NCBI RefSeq assembly: GCF_006538745.1
Contig: NZ_BJLR01000001.1
Coordinates: forward strand, 242,581-306,580
Reading direction: 5' to 3'
DNA from: Cellulomonas cellasea
GTDB lineage: Bacteria > Actinomycetota > Actinomycetes > Actinomycetales > Cellulomonadaceae
DNA length: 64,000 nt
Both the position numbers and the translations under genes were made by a program. Positions 18,728-26,491 of this stretch are shown one piece after another (the first letter of the stretch is position 1; the number at the start of each line of letters is the position of its first letter). The notes beneath the pieces are model-generated. The model was not told the origin of the DNA and ran no database searches. It saw only the letters and a list, made by a program, of their open reading frames with translations.

Positions 18728-19216
18728 TCAGCGCTTGGAGTACTGCGGCGCCTTGCGGGCCTTCTTGAGACCCGCCTTCTTGCGCTCGACGACCCGCGCG
18801 TCACGCGTCAGGAAGCCGGCCTTCTTGAGCGCCGCACGGTTCGAGTCGGCGTCGATCGCGTTGAGCGCACGGGCGATGCCGAGGCGCAGCGCGCCGGCCT
18901 GGCCCGAGACGCCGCCGCCCGTGATGCGCGCGACGATGTCGAAGCGGCCCTCGACGTCGACGAGCTTGAGCGGCGAGTTGACGAGCTGCTGGTGCACCTT
19001 GTTCGGGAAGTAGTCCTCGAGGGTGCGGCCGTTGATCTTCCACTGCCCGGTGCCGGGCACGAGGCGCACGCGGGCGATGGCCTCCTTGCGGCGGCCGAGG
19101 GCCTGGCCGGGAGCCGTGATGCTCTGGCCGCGGCCCGTGGGCGCCGCCGTCTCGGAGGTGTAGCTGGTGGGCGTGTCGTCGCCCTCAAGGTCGATGTCGA
19201 CCGTGGTCTCGGCCAC
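18728..19216 (-). CDS. rpsI: 30S ribosomal protein S9
   Basis: 162 residues, GTG start. The S9 core begins at [20 protein letters not shown] (about 33-52); the C-terminus ends [12 protein letters not shown], the conserved tail that reaches the P-site tRNA. About 30 acidic/Thr-rich N-terminal residues ([18 protein letters not shown]) precede the core, as in other actinobacteria. It follows rplM by 44 nt; rplM-rpsI is the conserved pair, and the terminator downstream marks the end of the unit. Confidence 0.98.
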   Translation of the reverse strand: MAETTVDIDLEGDDTPTSYTSETAAPTGRGQSITAPGQALGRRKEAIARVRLVPGTGQWKINGRTLEDYFPNKVHQQLVNSPLKLVDVEGRFDIVARITGGGVSGQAGALRLGIARALNAIDADSNRAALKKAGFLTRDARVVERKKAGLKKARKAPQYSKR

Positions 19217-19260
19217 TGGTGTGTCCTCGCGTCCTGTCTGGGTGGCTGGCTTCAGCAGGC

Positions 19261-19710
19261 TCAGGCCTGCTGAGCGACCTGGGTGATCTCGAAGGGCTTC
19301 GGCTGCTGGGCCGCGTGGGGGTGCTCCGCGCCGACGTACACCTTCAGCTTGCTCATCTGAGCGCGCGAGAGGGAGTTCTTCGGGAGCATGCCGCGCACGG
19401 CCTTCTCGATCGCCCGCTCGGGGTGCTTGTCGAGGAGGTCGGCGTACGCGGTGGCACGCAGGCCACCCGGGTAACCGGAGTGGCGGTAGGCAAGCTTGGT
19501 CTCACGCTTATTGCCCGTGAGGGCCACCTTGCCCGCGTTGATGACGACGACGAAGTCGCCACCGTCGACGTGCGGGGCGAAGGTCGCCTTGTGCTTGCCG
19601 CGCAGCAGCGTGGCCACGTGGGTGGCGAGGCGGCCCAGGACGACATCGGTCGCGTCGATGACGTACCAGTTCCGCTCGACGTCGCCGGGCTTCGGGGTGT
19701 ACGTGCGCAC
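19261..19710 (-). CDS. rplM: 50S ribosomal protein L13
   Basis: 149 residues, GTG start ([20 protein letters not shown]). The body contains [21 protein letters not shown] and [20 protein letters not shown], both standard for L13. First gene of the rplM-rpsI unit, with a promoter about 200 nt upstream; the ~197 nt leader may carry regulation but no known L13-leader motif was recognised. The GTG lies just after a TAGACC that resembles a -10 but is too close to be one. Confidence 0.98.
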   Translation of the reverse strand: MRTYTPKPGDVERNWYVIDATDVVLGRLATHVATLLRGKHKATFAPHVDGGDFVVVINAGKVALTGNKRETKLAYRHSGYPGGLRATAYADLLDKHPERAIEKAVRGMLPKNSLSRAQMSKLKVYVGAEHPHAAQQPKPFEITQVAQQA

Positions 19711-20029
19711 GGTCTAAGCCTTCGTCTCGTGTTGCTGAATGTGTTCACGGCGTGGGACCACAGGGGGTCCCGCCGATGAGTGCTGTCGGTGGAGCATCCC
19801 TGGCCGGCGAGTGGGATCGCACCGGCACGACCGACCGAGCTGGACCCGGCGGGAGCAGGTAGCGGCTGCTCTTCGCACATCCAGCGCAGGCGGGAGACGC
19901 ACAACGACACACCAGAGTAGCCGCCGGGCCGAGGCAGGGTCAAAACGCGGGCGGCTGAACCCGGTGTGACGTCGCCGGGCGCGCCGGATTCGCGCGAGCC
20001 CGCGCGAGCGCGTGCACCGGCCCGACGGC
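19711..20029. other. 319 bp gap upstream of rplM: leader and promoter
   Basis: Contains the ~197 nt untranslated leader of rplM (about 19711-19907), the promoter at 19914-19943, and about 85 nt downstream of the ABC-F gene (whose stop is at 20030) with no clear terminator. The leader has a possible hairpin CGGCGGGACCCCCTGTGGTCCC... near 19745-19775. No ORF with an RBS was found. Confidence 0.55.
19914..19943 (-). promoter_or_regulatory. Promoter of rplM-rpsI
   Basis: TTGACC (19938-19943), 18 nt spacer, TACTCT (19914-19919) on the minus strand: five of six -35 bases and a TANNNT -10. It is one of the best housekeeping promoters in the window. Predicted start near 19907. Confidence 0.7.
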
Positions 20030-21712
20030 TCAGCGCGCGCGCCGCACCCGCCCCGCGTCCCACACCGGCTCCGGCGTCTCGACGACCTCGCCGTCCGCCC
20101 CGAACGACAGGAACCGGTCGAAGCCGCGCGCGAACCACCGGTCGTGCGTCACGGCCATGACGGTCCCCTCGAACGCCTCGAGGCCGGCCTCGAGCGCCTC
20201 GGCGGAGTGCAGGTCGAGGTTGTCGGTCGGCTCGTCGAGCAGCAGGAGCGTCGCGCCGCCGAGCTCGAGCAGCAGGATCTGGAACCGCGCCTGCTGGCCG
20301 CCCGAGAGCGTGTCGTACGCCTGCTCGGCCGCGGCGACGAGCTCGTAGCGGTCGAGCGCCTTGCTCGCGGGCTCCCGGCCCAGCCCCGGGCGGTGCCCGT
20401 CGCCGCGGTGCAGGATCTCGAGCAGCGTGCGGCCCCCGAGCTCGGGGTGCGTGTGGTTCTGCGCGAACCAGCCGGGGCGCACGCGCGAGCCGAGCACGAC
20501 GCGCCCGCTGTGCGCCACGGGGGCGACGTCGACCTCGCCCGCGGGCTCGTGCTCCGGGCCGGGGTCCGAGCCGCCGGTCGCGAGCAGCCGCAGGAAGTGG
20601 GACTTGCCCGAGCCGTTCGACCCGAGCACCGCGACGCGCTCCCCGAACCAGACCTCGAGGTCGAACGGCTTCATCAGCCCGGTGAGCTCGAGCCCGGTCG
20701 CGACGACCGCGCGCTTGGCCGTCCGGCCGCCCCGCAGCCGCACCCGCACGTTCTGCTCGCGCGCCATGACCTGCGGCGGACCGGCCTCCTCGAACTTGCG
20801 CAGGCGCGTCTGGGCGGCCTGGTAGCGCGACGCGAGCCCGTCGTTGAACGCGGCCTTGTTCTTCAGCGTGAAGACGAGGTCCTTGAGCTTCGCGTGCTCC
20901 TCCTCCCAGCGGCGCATGAGCTCCTCGAGCCGCGAGCGCCGGTCCTCGCGCGCCTGCGGGTACGTGCGGAACGAGCCGCCGTGCACCCAGATGCTCGAGC
21001 CGGCGGCAGTCGGCTCGAGCGTCGCGACCTGGGTCGCCGTCGTCGAGAGGAGCTCGCGGTCATGGCTCACGAACAGGACCGTCTTGGGCGACGCCGCGAG
21101 CTGCTGCTCGAGCCAGCGCTTGGTGGGGACGTCGAGGTAGTTGTCGGGCTCGTCGAGCAGCAGGACCTCCTCGGGCCCGCGCAGCAGGGCCTCGAGCACG
21201 AGCCGCTTCTGCTCGCCGCCGGACAGCGTGCGCACCTCGCGGTGCTGCGCGCGGTCGAACGGGATCGACAGCACCGAGTCGGTCACCTGGTCCCAGCCCG
21301 CCTCGGCCTCGTAGCCGCCGACATCCGCCCAGTCGACGAGCGCCGTCGCGTACCGCATCTGCGCGGGCTCGTCGTCGACCTCCATGATGCCGAGCTCGGC
21401 GGCGGCGAGCTCGGTCGCGGCGTCCCGGACCGCCGCCGGCGCCAGCGACGCGAGCAGGTCGCGGATCGAGCGGTCGTCGTCGATCCGGCCGACCATCTGC
21501 CGCATCACGCCGAGCCCCCCGCTGCGGGCGACTGCTCCCCCGTGCGGCGCCTCGTCGCCCGCGACGATCCGCAGCAGCGTCGTCTTGCCCGCGCCGTTCG
21601 GCCCGACGAGCGCGACCTTGGCGCCGTCCGCGACGCGCAGGTCGACCTGGTCGAGCAGCGGGCGGCCGTCGGGCAGGTAGTAGCTCACGGAGCTGATGTC
21701 GAGGTGTCCCAC
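20030..21712 (-). CDS. ABC-F family ATP-binding protein
   Basis: 560 residues from the GTG at 21712, with two ABC domains and no membrane segments. Domain 1: VGPNGAGKTTLLRI, LSGGEQKRLVLEALL, VLLLDEPDNYLDVP. Domain 2: LGSNGSGKSHFLRLLA, LSGGQQARFQILLLEL, LLLLDEPTDNLDLH. A charged helical linker (about 245-320, WEEEHAKLKDLVFTLKNKAAF) joins them. ABC-F proteins bind the ribosomal E site and act as translation factors or antibiotic-protection proteins; which applies here is undecided. The first Walker B reads DEPDNYLD instead of the common DEPTNHLD. It precedes rplM on the same strand as a separate unit. Confidence 0.93.
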   Translation of the reverse strand: MGHLDISSVSYYLPDGRPLLDQVDLRVADGAKVALVGPNGAGKTTLLRIVAGDEAPHGGAVARSGGLGVMRQMVGRIDDDRSIRDLLASLAPAAVRDAATELAAAELGIMEVDDEPAQMRYATALVDWADVGGYEAEAGWDQVTDSVLSIPFDRAQHREVRTLSGGEQKRLVLEALLRGPEEVLLLDEPDNYLDVPTKRWLEQQLAASPKTVLFVSHDRELLSTTATQVATLEPTAAGSSIWVHGGSFRTYPQAREDRRSRLEELMRRWEEEHAKLKDLVFTLKNKAAFNDGLASRYQAAQTRLRKFEEAGPPQVMAREQNVRVRLRGGRTAKRAVVATGLELTGLMKPFDLEVWFGERVAVLGSNGSGKSHFLRLLATGGSDPGPEHEPAGEVDVAPVAHSGRVVLGSRVRPGWFAQNHTHPELGGRTLLEILHRGDGHRPGLGREPASKALDRYELVAAAEQAYDTLSGGQQARFQILLLELGGATLLLLDEPTDNLDLHSAEALEAGLEAFEGTVMAVTHDRWFARGFDRFLSFGADGEVVETPEPVWDAGRVRRAR

Positions 21713-21827
21713 CCCACCAGTGTCCCGGGCCGCGAGCCCTGCGGGCGACCTCATACCCCGAGCTCCCCCGCCGGGCGAACCGGCGCTCCCCTCGCAGGTC
21801 ACGCACGGCGGTGCCATGGTGAGTGCC

Positions 21828-22439
21828 ATGAGTGAAGACACCCCGGCCACCAGCACCGACCCGGCCCTCGGCTCCGAGGGCGACACGAACCAGCTGCCCG
21901 GCGAGGACACGCTCGCGGAGCCCGACGACGACACGATGCTCGAGGAGGGCTACTCCCCGCCGGACCACCCCCGCCCCAACCACTTCGGCGAGACCGCGTG
22001 GGAGCAGGCGCACGGCGAGACCCTCGCGCAGCGCCTCGACGAGGAGGAGCCCGAGGTCTGGGAGGAGCAGCGGACCGTCGACCCGAACGTCGCGCCCGAC
22101 GGCGCAGGTCAGCTCGTCGAGGACGACGACGCCGTCGCGGCGCACGGCACCGACGCGTTCGCGATCGAGACCGGCTCGACCGCCGGCACCGTGAGCGCCG
22201 AGGAGGCCGCGATCCACATCGTCGACGACGAGGAGATCGTGCTCGACCAGCTCGAGACCGCCGACGAGGGCGACGACACGTTCGAGGACGAGGACCCCCG
22301 CGTCGACACGGACCTCCTGGTCGACGACGTCACGGTGGGCGCGGACGCGACCGACCGCGACGTGGTGGGCGACCTGGGGCTCACCGAGGACCCGAGCAGC
22401 ACCGACGCGCCGTACCTCGCCCGCGACGACGAGGCCTGA
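21828..22439 (+). CDS. Acidic DUF5709-family protein
   Basis: 203 residues, about one quarter Asp/Glu, no transmembrane segment. The motif LEEGYSPPDHPRPNHFG (about 42-58) followed by ETLAQRLDEEEPEVWEE marks the actinobacterial DUF5709 family, whose function is unknown. The rest is acidic low-complexity sequence (ADEGDDTFEDEDPRVDTD) and probably disordered. Start at ATG 21828 is chosen because GGTGA lies 5 nt upstream; the ATG at 21816 is an alternative. It ends at a strong hairpin and is convergent with truA. Confidence 0.8.
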   Translation: MSEDTPATSTDPALGSEGDTNQLPGEDTLAEPDDDTMLEEGYSPPDHPRPNHFGETAWEQAHGETLAQRLDEEEPEVWEEQRTVDPNVAPDGAGQLVEDDDAVAAHGTDAFAIETGSTAGTVSAEEAAIHIVDDEEIVLDQLETADEGDDTFEDEDPRVDTDLLVDDVTVGADATDRDVVGDLGLTEDPSSTDAPYLARDDEA

Positions 22440-22449
22440 GCCCGGTCAG

Positions 22450-22486
22450 GACGACGCGGCACCCCGTGCGAGGGTGCCGCGTCGTC
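22450..22486. terminator. Strong bidirectional hairpin after the DUF5709 gene
   Basis: A perfect 15 bp stem (core ACGACGCGGCACCC with its complement) and a 7 nt loop, 11 nt past the stop. Position between convergent genes suggests it serves both. Confidence 0.8.
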
Positions 22487-22542
22487 GTGCGTCCGGGGCC
22501 GGTCGTCCGGCGGTTGCTGCGCGCGCGGCCGGGTGGGGGTGC

Positions 22543-22662
22543 GAGGCCGCGTCGGTGCGAGGTCACGTCGAGGCGCAAGGTCGCGTCGGGGCGCAAGGTT
22601 GCGTCGGGGCGCAAGGTCGCGTCGGGGCGCAAGGTCGCGTCGGGGCGCAAGGTCGCGTCGAG
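22543..22662. repeat. 18-bp tandem repeat array, about 6.5 units
   Basis: Unit AAGGTCGCGTCGGGGCGC. Four near-perfect copies are at 22577-22648 (one with a single T), flanked by degenerate copies at 22543-22576 and a partial copy at 22649-22662. It lies in the convergent gap between the DUF5709 gene and truA. Because 18 is a multiple of 3 it stays open in several frames and would encode a six-residue repeat (DATLRP on the minus strand), but no start/RBS supports expression. Confidence 0.92.
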
Positions 22663-22688
22663 CAGGAGGCCCCGCTCCGGAGGGCCGG

Positions 22689-23579
22689 TCAGCCCTCGTC
22701 CGTGCACGCCCCGCGCAGGACGTCGACGTCGTCGGCCGCACGCGTCGCCCGCGTCTGCTCGGCGCGCGCAGCGAGCTCGGCGTCCGGCGGGTAGGCGACC
22801 TCCTCGAGCGTGAGCCCGAGCGCCGCCACGACCGCGCTGCCGGGGTCCCGCCGTCGACCCGCGAGCAGGTCCGCGGGCCACGTCACGTCCTGCCGGCCCT
22901 CGCCCACCGCGATGCTCGCCCCGACGAGGGCCCGGACCATGCTGTGGCAGAACGCGTCCGCCTGGACGTGCGCGACGACGAGCCCCGCGTCGGCACCGTG
23001 CTCGGGCCGCTCCCAGCGCAGCACCTCGAGCGTGCGGATCGTCGTGGCGCCCGGGCGCGGCCGGCAGAACGCCGCGAAGTCGTGCCGCCCGAGCAGCAGC
23101 CGCGCGGCGGCGTCCATCGCCTCGACGTCGAGCGCGGCGCGGTGCCACAGCACGTGGCTGCGGCGCAGCGGGTCGCGCAGCAGCGCGTCGTCGCACACCC
23201 GGTACGTGTACCGCCGCCGCAGCGCGGAGAAGCGCGCGTCGAACCCCGGCGGCGCGAGCACGACCCGGTGCACGACGACGTCCGCGGGGAGCACGCCCGT
23301 GAGGCGTCGCTCGAGCGCCTGAGCGGGCGTGCGCGTCGAGCGCCCGACGACGCGCTCCCACGCCTCCGAGGTGAGGTCGACGTGCACGACCTGGCCGCGC
23401 GCGTGCACGCCCGCGTCGGTCCGGCCGGCGACCGCGACGCGCGGGTTGCCGGTCCGCAGCACCTGCCCGAGCGCGTCCTCGAGCACTCCCTGGACCGTCC
23501 GCAGCCCGGGCTGACGCGCCCAGCCCGCGAAGTCGGTCCCGTCGTAGGCGAGGTCGAGGCGGACACGGACGCTGCTCAC
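22689..23579 (-). CDS. truA: tRNA pseudouridine(38-40) synthase TruA
   Basis: 296 residues from the GTG at 23579 (another possible GTG is three codons upstream). RVRLDLAYDGTDFAGWARQPG opens the domain, VAGRTDAGVHARGQVVHVDL (about 56-75) holds the catalytic Asp, and FCHSMVRALVGASIAVGEG (about 205-223) is the C-terminal conserved helix. It isomerises U38-U40 in the anticodon stem. In many bacteria truA follows rplQ; here an alpha/beta hydrolase and a ROK gene intervene. The C-terminus is rich in Ala/Arg. Confidence 0.96.
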   Translation of the reverse strand: MSSVRVRLDLAYDGTDFAGWARQPGLRTVQGVLEDALGQVLRTGNPRVAVAGRTDAGVHARGQVVHVDLTSEAWERVVGRSTRTPAQALERRLTGVLPADVVVHRVVLAPPGFDARFSALRRRYTYRVCDDALLRDPLRRSHVLWHRAALDVEAMDAAARLLLGRHDFAAFCRPRPGATTIRTLEVLRWERPEHGADAGLVVAHVQADAFCHSMVRALVGASIAVGEGRQDVTWPADLLAGRRRDPGSAVVAALGLTLEEVAYPPDAELAARAEQTRATRAADDVDVLRGACTDEG

Positions 23580-23766
23580 GCCGGACACCGTAACGCCCGC
23601 GAGGCGGGACCCCCGGCGCACGCCGTCGTCGCCCCGGGGCAGGCGCCGTGCACGCCGGGGTTGCCGCGGGGCGGGACCCCCGGTGCACGCCTGCCTCCCC
23701 GCGCACCCGGTCGGCACCGGTCGAGCGCCGGCGTCGTGCCGCAGGCCGCCACCCCGCCGACCGGGT

Positions 23767-23772
23767 TAGCGT
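23767..23772 (+). promoter_or_regulatory. -10 box for a leaderless ROK-kinase transcript
   Basis: TAGCGT ends 6 nt before the ATG at 23779 and no Shine-Dalgarno is present. Confidence 0.4.
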
Positions 23773-23778
23773 GGACGG

Positions 23779-24570
23779 ATGCCCGCACCCGTCGCCCCCG
23801 GCCCGGGCGGACGCGCGTCGTTCACGCTCGCGGTCGACTGCGGCGGCGGCGGGATCAAGGCGTCCGTCCTCGACGCCGCCGGGACCCTGCACGCCCCGGC
23901 GGTGCGCGTTCCCACCCCCTACCCGCTGCCGCCCGACCGGCCCGTCGAGACGATCGCGTCGATCGCCGACGGCCTCCCCCGCGCCGGGCGGGCGACCGTC
24001 GGGATGCCCGGGATGGTGCGCCACGGCGTCGTCGTCGCGACCCCGCACTACGTCACGCGCTCGGGCCCCCACACGCGCGTCGACCCCGACCTCGTCGCCC
24101 TCTGGTCCGGCTGCGACATCGGCGCGCTGCTCGAGGCGAAGCTCGGCATGCCGACGCTCGTGCTCAACGACGCCGAGGTGCACGGCGCGGGCGTCGTCTC
24201 GGGGACAGGGGTCGAGCTCGTGCTCACCCTCGGGACCGGGCTCGGCTCCGCGCTGTTCGACGGCGGCGTGCTCGCCCCGCACCTCGAGCTCTCGCACGCG
24301 CCGGTCCGCCGCGACACCACGTACGACTCCTACATCGGCCAGATCGAGCGTGCGCGGCTCGGCAACGGCCTGTGGTCGCGCCGGGTCCGCCGCGTCGTCG
24401 ACGGGCTCCGCCCGGTGTTCCTCTGGGACCGCCTCTACCTCGGCGGCGGCAACGCGCGCCAGATCACCCCGCAGGTGCTCGCCCGGCTCGGGGACGACGT
24501 CGTGGTGGTCCCCAACCAGGCCGGGATCGTCGGTGGCGTCCGGGCGTGGGACCTGCGCCGCCCGGACTGA
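23779..24570 (+). CDS. ROK-family sugar kinase, polyphosphate-glucokinase-like
   Basis: 263 residues. Phosphate loop LAVDCGGGGIKASVLDAAG (about 17-35) replaces the usual DxGGTx; the catalytic base is the Asp of LVLNDAEVHGAG (about 132-143); ELVLTLGTGLGSALFDGG (about 151-168) is the ATP loop; RLYLGGGNARQ (about 219-229) matches the C-terminal ROK GGG motif. Size and the HLELSHAPV segment resemble polyphosphate/ATP glucokinases of actinobacteria, where the His/Glu segment is usually EL-GH. The substitutions in the loop mean glucose specificity is not certain. Transcribed alone. Confidence 0.82.
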   Translation: MPAPVAPGPGGRASFTLAVDCGGGGIKASVLDAAGTLHAPAVRVPTPYPLPPDRPVETIASIADGLPRAGRATVGMPGMVRHGVVVATPHYVTRSGPHTRVDPDLVALWSGCDIGALLEAKLGMPTLVLNDAEVHGAGVVSGTGVELVLTLGTGLGSALFDGGVLAPHLELSHAPVRRDTTYDSYIGQIERARLGNGLWSRRVRRVVDGLRPVFLWDRLYLGGGNARQITPQVLARLGDDVVVVPNQAGIVGGVRAWDLRRPD

Positions 24571-24667
24571 CGCAGCCGGGCAGCGTCCGGGCCGGGGGCG
24601 CGGCGCCGTCCCGCCTGAGGCCGACCGCACGCCGACCTCCCCACGGTGCTACCGCCGCCGTGCCCGC

Positions 24668-25606
24668 TCACCGCGACCCCACGGGCCCTCGCCCCGCCGC
24701 TGAGGCACTCAGGTGCGGTGCGTGCTCGAGCTCGTCGAGCGCCTCGAGCACCGCGCGCGTGAAGCGCTCGGGCGCCACGAGGCTCACGAGGTGCGTCGCG
24801 CGCGCGACGACGACGAGCCGGCCGTCGCGGCAGGCCGCGAGGAACCGCCGCTCCTCGCCGCGGAAGTGGTCGAAGCGCCCGTTCACGAGCCACACCGGCG
24901 CGTCGATGCGCGCGAGGTCCTCGATCGGCGTGCACGCGGAGACCTCCCGCAGCACGTCCTCGACGACGTGCAGGGCGAAGCCCCCGGCGCCGGCGTCCTC
25001 CGCCGCGGACGGCGGCAGGACCCGCTCGACGAGGAGCTGGTTGAGCGCCGCCCCGTGGTCCGGCAGCCGTACGATCCCGCGGGCGGCCAGCGCCCACCCG
25101 GCGACGAGCACGCGCGCCGGCCGGGTCGAGCACGCCGCCGCGACGAGCCCCGCGACCTGCTCGGGGTGCGCCGCGGCGTGTGCCATCCCGATGTACCCAC
25201 CGAGCGAGAGCCCGACGACCAGCGCACGCCCGCCGACCCCGTCGACCGCCGCCTCGACCGTCTCGACGGCGCCCGCGCGCGTGAAGCGCTCGTCGATCCG
25301 GGTCCCGTGCCCGGGGAAGTCCGGGGCGACGACGCGCCGGCCGACCGCCTCGAGCGCCCGCACCTGCGCGCGCCACATGGTCGACGACGTCCGCAGGCCG
25401 TGCAGCAGCACGACCGGCAGTGCCCCGGGCGCCGGCGGGCCGTCGCCGGGGGCGGGATCCGCGGCACCGTCCGGCCGCGCACCGACCTCGCGGCGCGGGC
25501 CGGGGTCGATCGCGGTGCCCGCACACGTCACGGTGCGCATGCCGGCTCCGTCGCCCGCGGACGTGCCGGTTCCGTCGCGGGCGTCGCGGGGCGCAGCGGT
25601 CGTCAT
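24668..25606 (-). CDS. Alpha/beta-fold hydrolase
   Basis: 312 residues from the ATG at 25606; an internal ATG at about residue 23 is an alternative because the first ~60 residues are low-complexity Gly/Asp/Pro. Core: VVLLHGLRTSSTMW (oxyanion loop, about 65-78), VVAPDFPGHGTRIDERF, nucleophile elbow VVGLSLGGYIGMAH (Ser about 134), VWLVNGRFDHFRGEE (acid) and ARATHLVSLVAPERF (catalytic His). The complete triad supports an active hydrolase of the MhpC/lysophospholipase type; substrate unknown. Convergent with the ROK gene and next to the rplQ terminator. Confidence 0.88.
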   Translation of the reverse strand: MTTAAPRDARDGTGTSAGDGAGMRTVTCAGTAIDPGPRREVGARPDGAADPAPGDGPPAPGALPVVLLHGLRTSSTMWRAQVRALEAVGRRVVAPDFPGHGTRIDERFTRAGAVETVEAAVDGVGGRALVVGLSLGGYIGMAHAAAHPEQVAGLVAAACSTRPARVLVAGWALAARGIVRLPDHGAALNQLLVERVLPPSAAEDAGAGGFALHVVEDVLREVSACTPIEDLARIDAPVWLVNGRFDHFRGEERRFLAACRDGRLVVVARATHLVSLVAPERFTRAVLEALDELEHAPHLSASAAGRGPVGSR

Positions 25607-25735
25607 CCTCGGAGTCTGGCACCGCCCCCGCGAACCGCGCACGCCGGCCTGCGCCGTCCTGCGGCCTGCCGACCCCTCGCCACACCACGGCCGCGATGGC
25701 CTCGGCGAGCTGCGGCACGTACGTGGCGAGCGCCC

Positions 25736-25797
25736 GTCCCGGCCGTCGCCACACCGGTCCCGGCCGTCGCCACACGCGTCCCGGCCACCGCCGCCCG
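25736..25797. repeat. Three 21-bp tandem repeats between the hydrolase and rplQ
   Basis: Units begin GTCCCGGCCGTCGCCACAC at 25736 and 25757, and a diverged copy starts at 25778. They sit upstream of the hydrolase start and downstream of rplQ, just outside the rplQ terminator. No role can be assigned. Confidence 0.8.
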
Positions 25798-25813
25798 ACC
25801 GCGGGAACGACGA

Positions 25814-25846
25814 AGGCCCGGACCGGGTGTCCCCCGGTCCGGGCCT
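25814..25846 (-). terminator. Hairpin terminator of the infA-rplQ operon
   Basis: A 14 bp perfect stem (AGGCCCGGACCGGG and complement) with a 5 nt loop, 14 nt past the rplQ stop. Confidence 0.8.
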
Positions 25847-25860
25847 CGCGTCGGTGGTGC

Positions 25861-26421
25861 TCAGGCCTTGTCGGCGCTGTCCTCGGCCGGAGCCTCGGTG
25901 GACTCGGCGGCCGGGGCCTCCGTGGTCTCCTCGACAGCGGCCTCGTCGGCAGCCGGCTCCTCGGCGGCGGGCGCCGCAGCGGCGTCCTTCGTCGAGGCCT
26001 TCTTCGGGGCGGACTTCGCGGCCGTCTTCTCGGCCTCGCGCACGACCGCCTGCTTCGGCGAGAGCGGCTCGAGGACGAGCTCGATCACGGCCATCGGCGC
26101 GTTGTCGCCCTTGCGGGGGCCGATCTTCGTGATGCGCGTGTAGCCACCCTGACGCTCGGCCACGGCCGGGGCGATCTCGGTGAAGAGCGTGTGCACGACG
26201 CCCTTGTCCCTGACGACGGTCAGGACGCGGCGGCGGGCCGCGAGGTCACCGCGCTTGGCGAACGTGATGAGCCGCTCGGCGAGGGGACGCAGGCGCTTGG
26301 CCTTGGTCTCCGTCGTCGTGATGCGCTTGTGCTCGAACAGCGCCGTGGCCAGGTTGGCCAGGATCAGCCGCTCGTGCGCCGGGCCGCCACCGAGACGAGG
26401 ACCCTTGGTGGGCGTAGGCAT
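25861..26421 (-). CDS. rplQ: 50S ribosomal protein L17
   Basis: 186 residues. Core 1-118 is canonical ([44 protein letters not shown] at the end). Residues ~125-186 form an added tail rich in Ala, Glu and Thr with Lys near its start ([20 protein letters not shown]), roughly doubling the distance past the normal C-terminus. L17 lies near the tunnel exit, so the tail would be solvent exposed. Last gene of the alpha-operon, 70 nt after rpoA, followed by a terminator. Confidence 0.98.
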   Translation of the reverse strand: MPTPTKGPRLGGGPAHERLILANLATALFEHKRITTTETKAKRLRPLAERLITFAKRGDLAARRRVLTVVRDKGVVHTLFTEIAPAVAERQGGYTRITKIGPRKGDNAPMAVIELVLEPLSPKQAVVREAEKTAAKSAPKKASTKDAAAAPAAEEPAADEAAVEETTEAPAAESTEAPAEDSADKA

Positions 26422-26491
26422 GGTCTTTACTCCTTGAGGTCAGTGAAGGGCTGTGCGCGGGCCGGACGGGCCGCACGCCTCCCGGGGGGCG

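Noticed and set aside
19711..19907. Known L13 leader RNA upstream of rplM
   Set aside because: A leader exists but no conserved L13-leader motif known from Bacillota could be recognised.
22577..22648. CRISPR-like array
   Set aside because: 18-bp units are directly adjacent with no spacers and there are no cas genes; it is a simple tandem repeat.
22533..26132. 1199-codon plus-strand frame spanning truA, ROK and hydrolase genes
   Set aside because: Covers three well-supported genes on other frames or strands; only stays open because stop codons are rare at this GC content.
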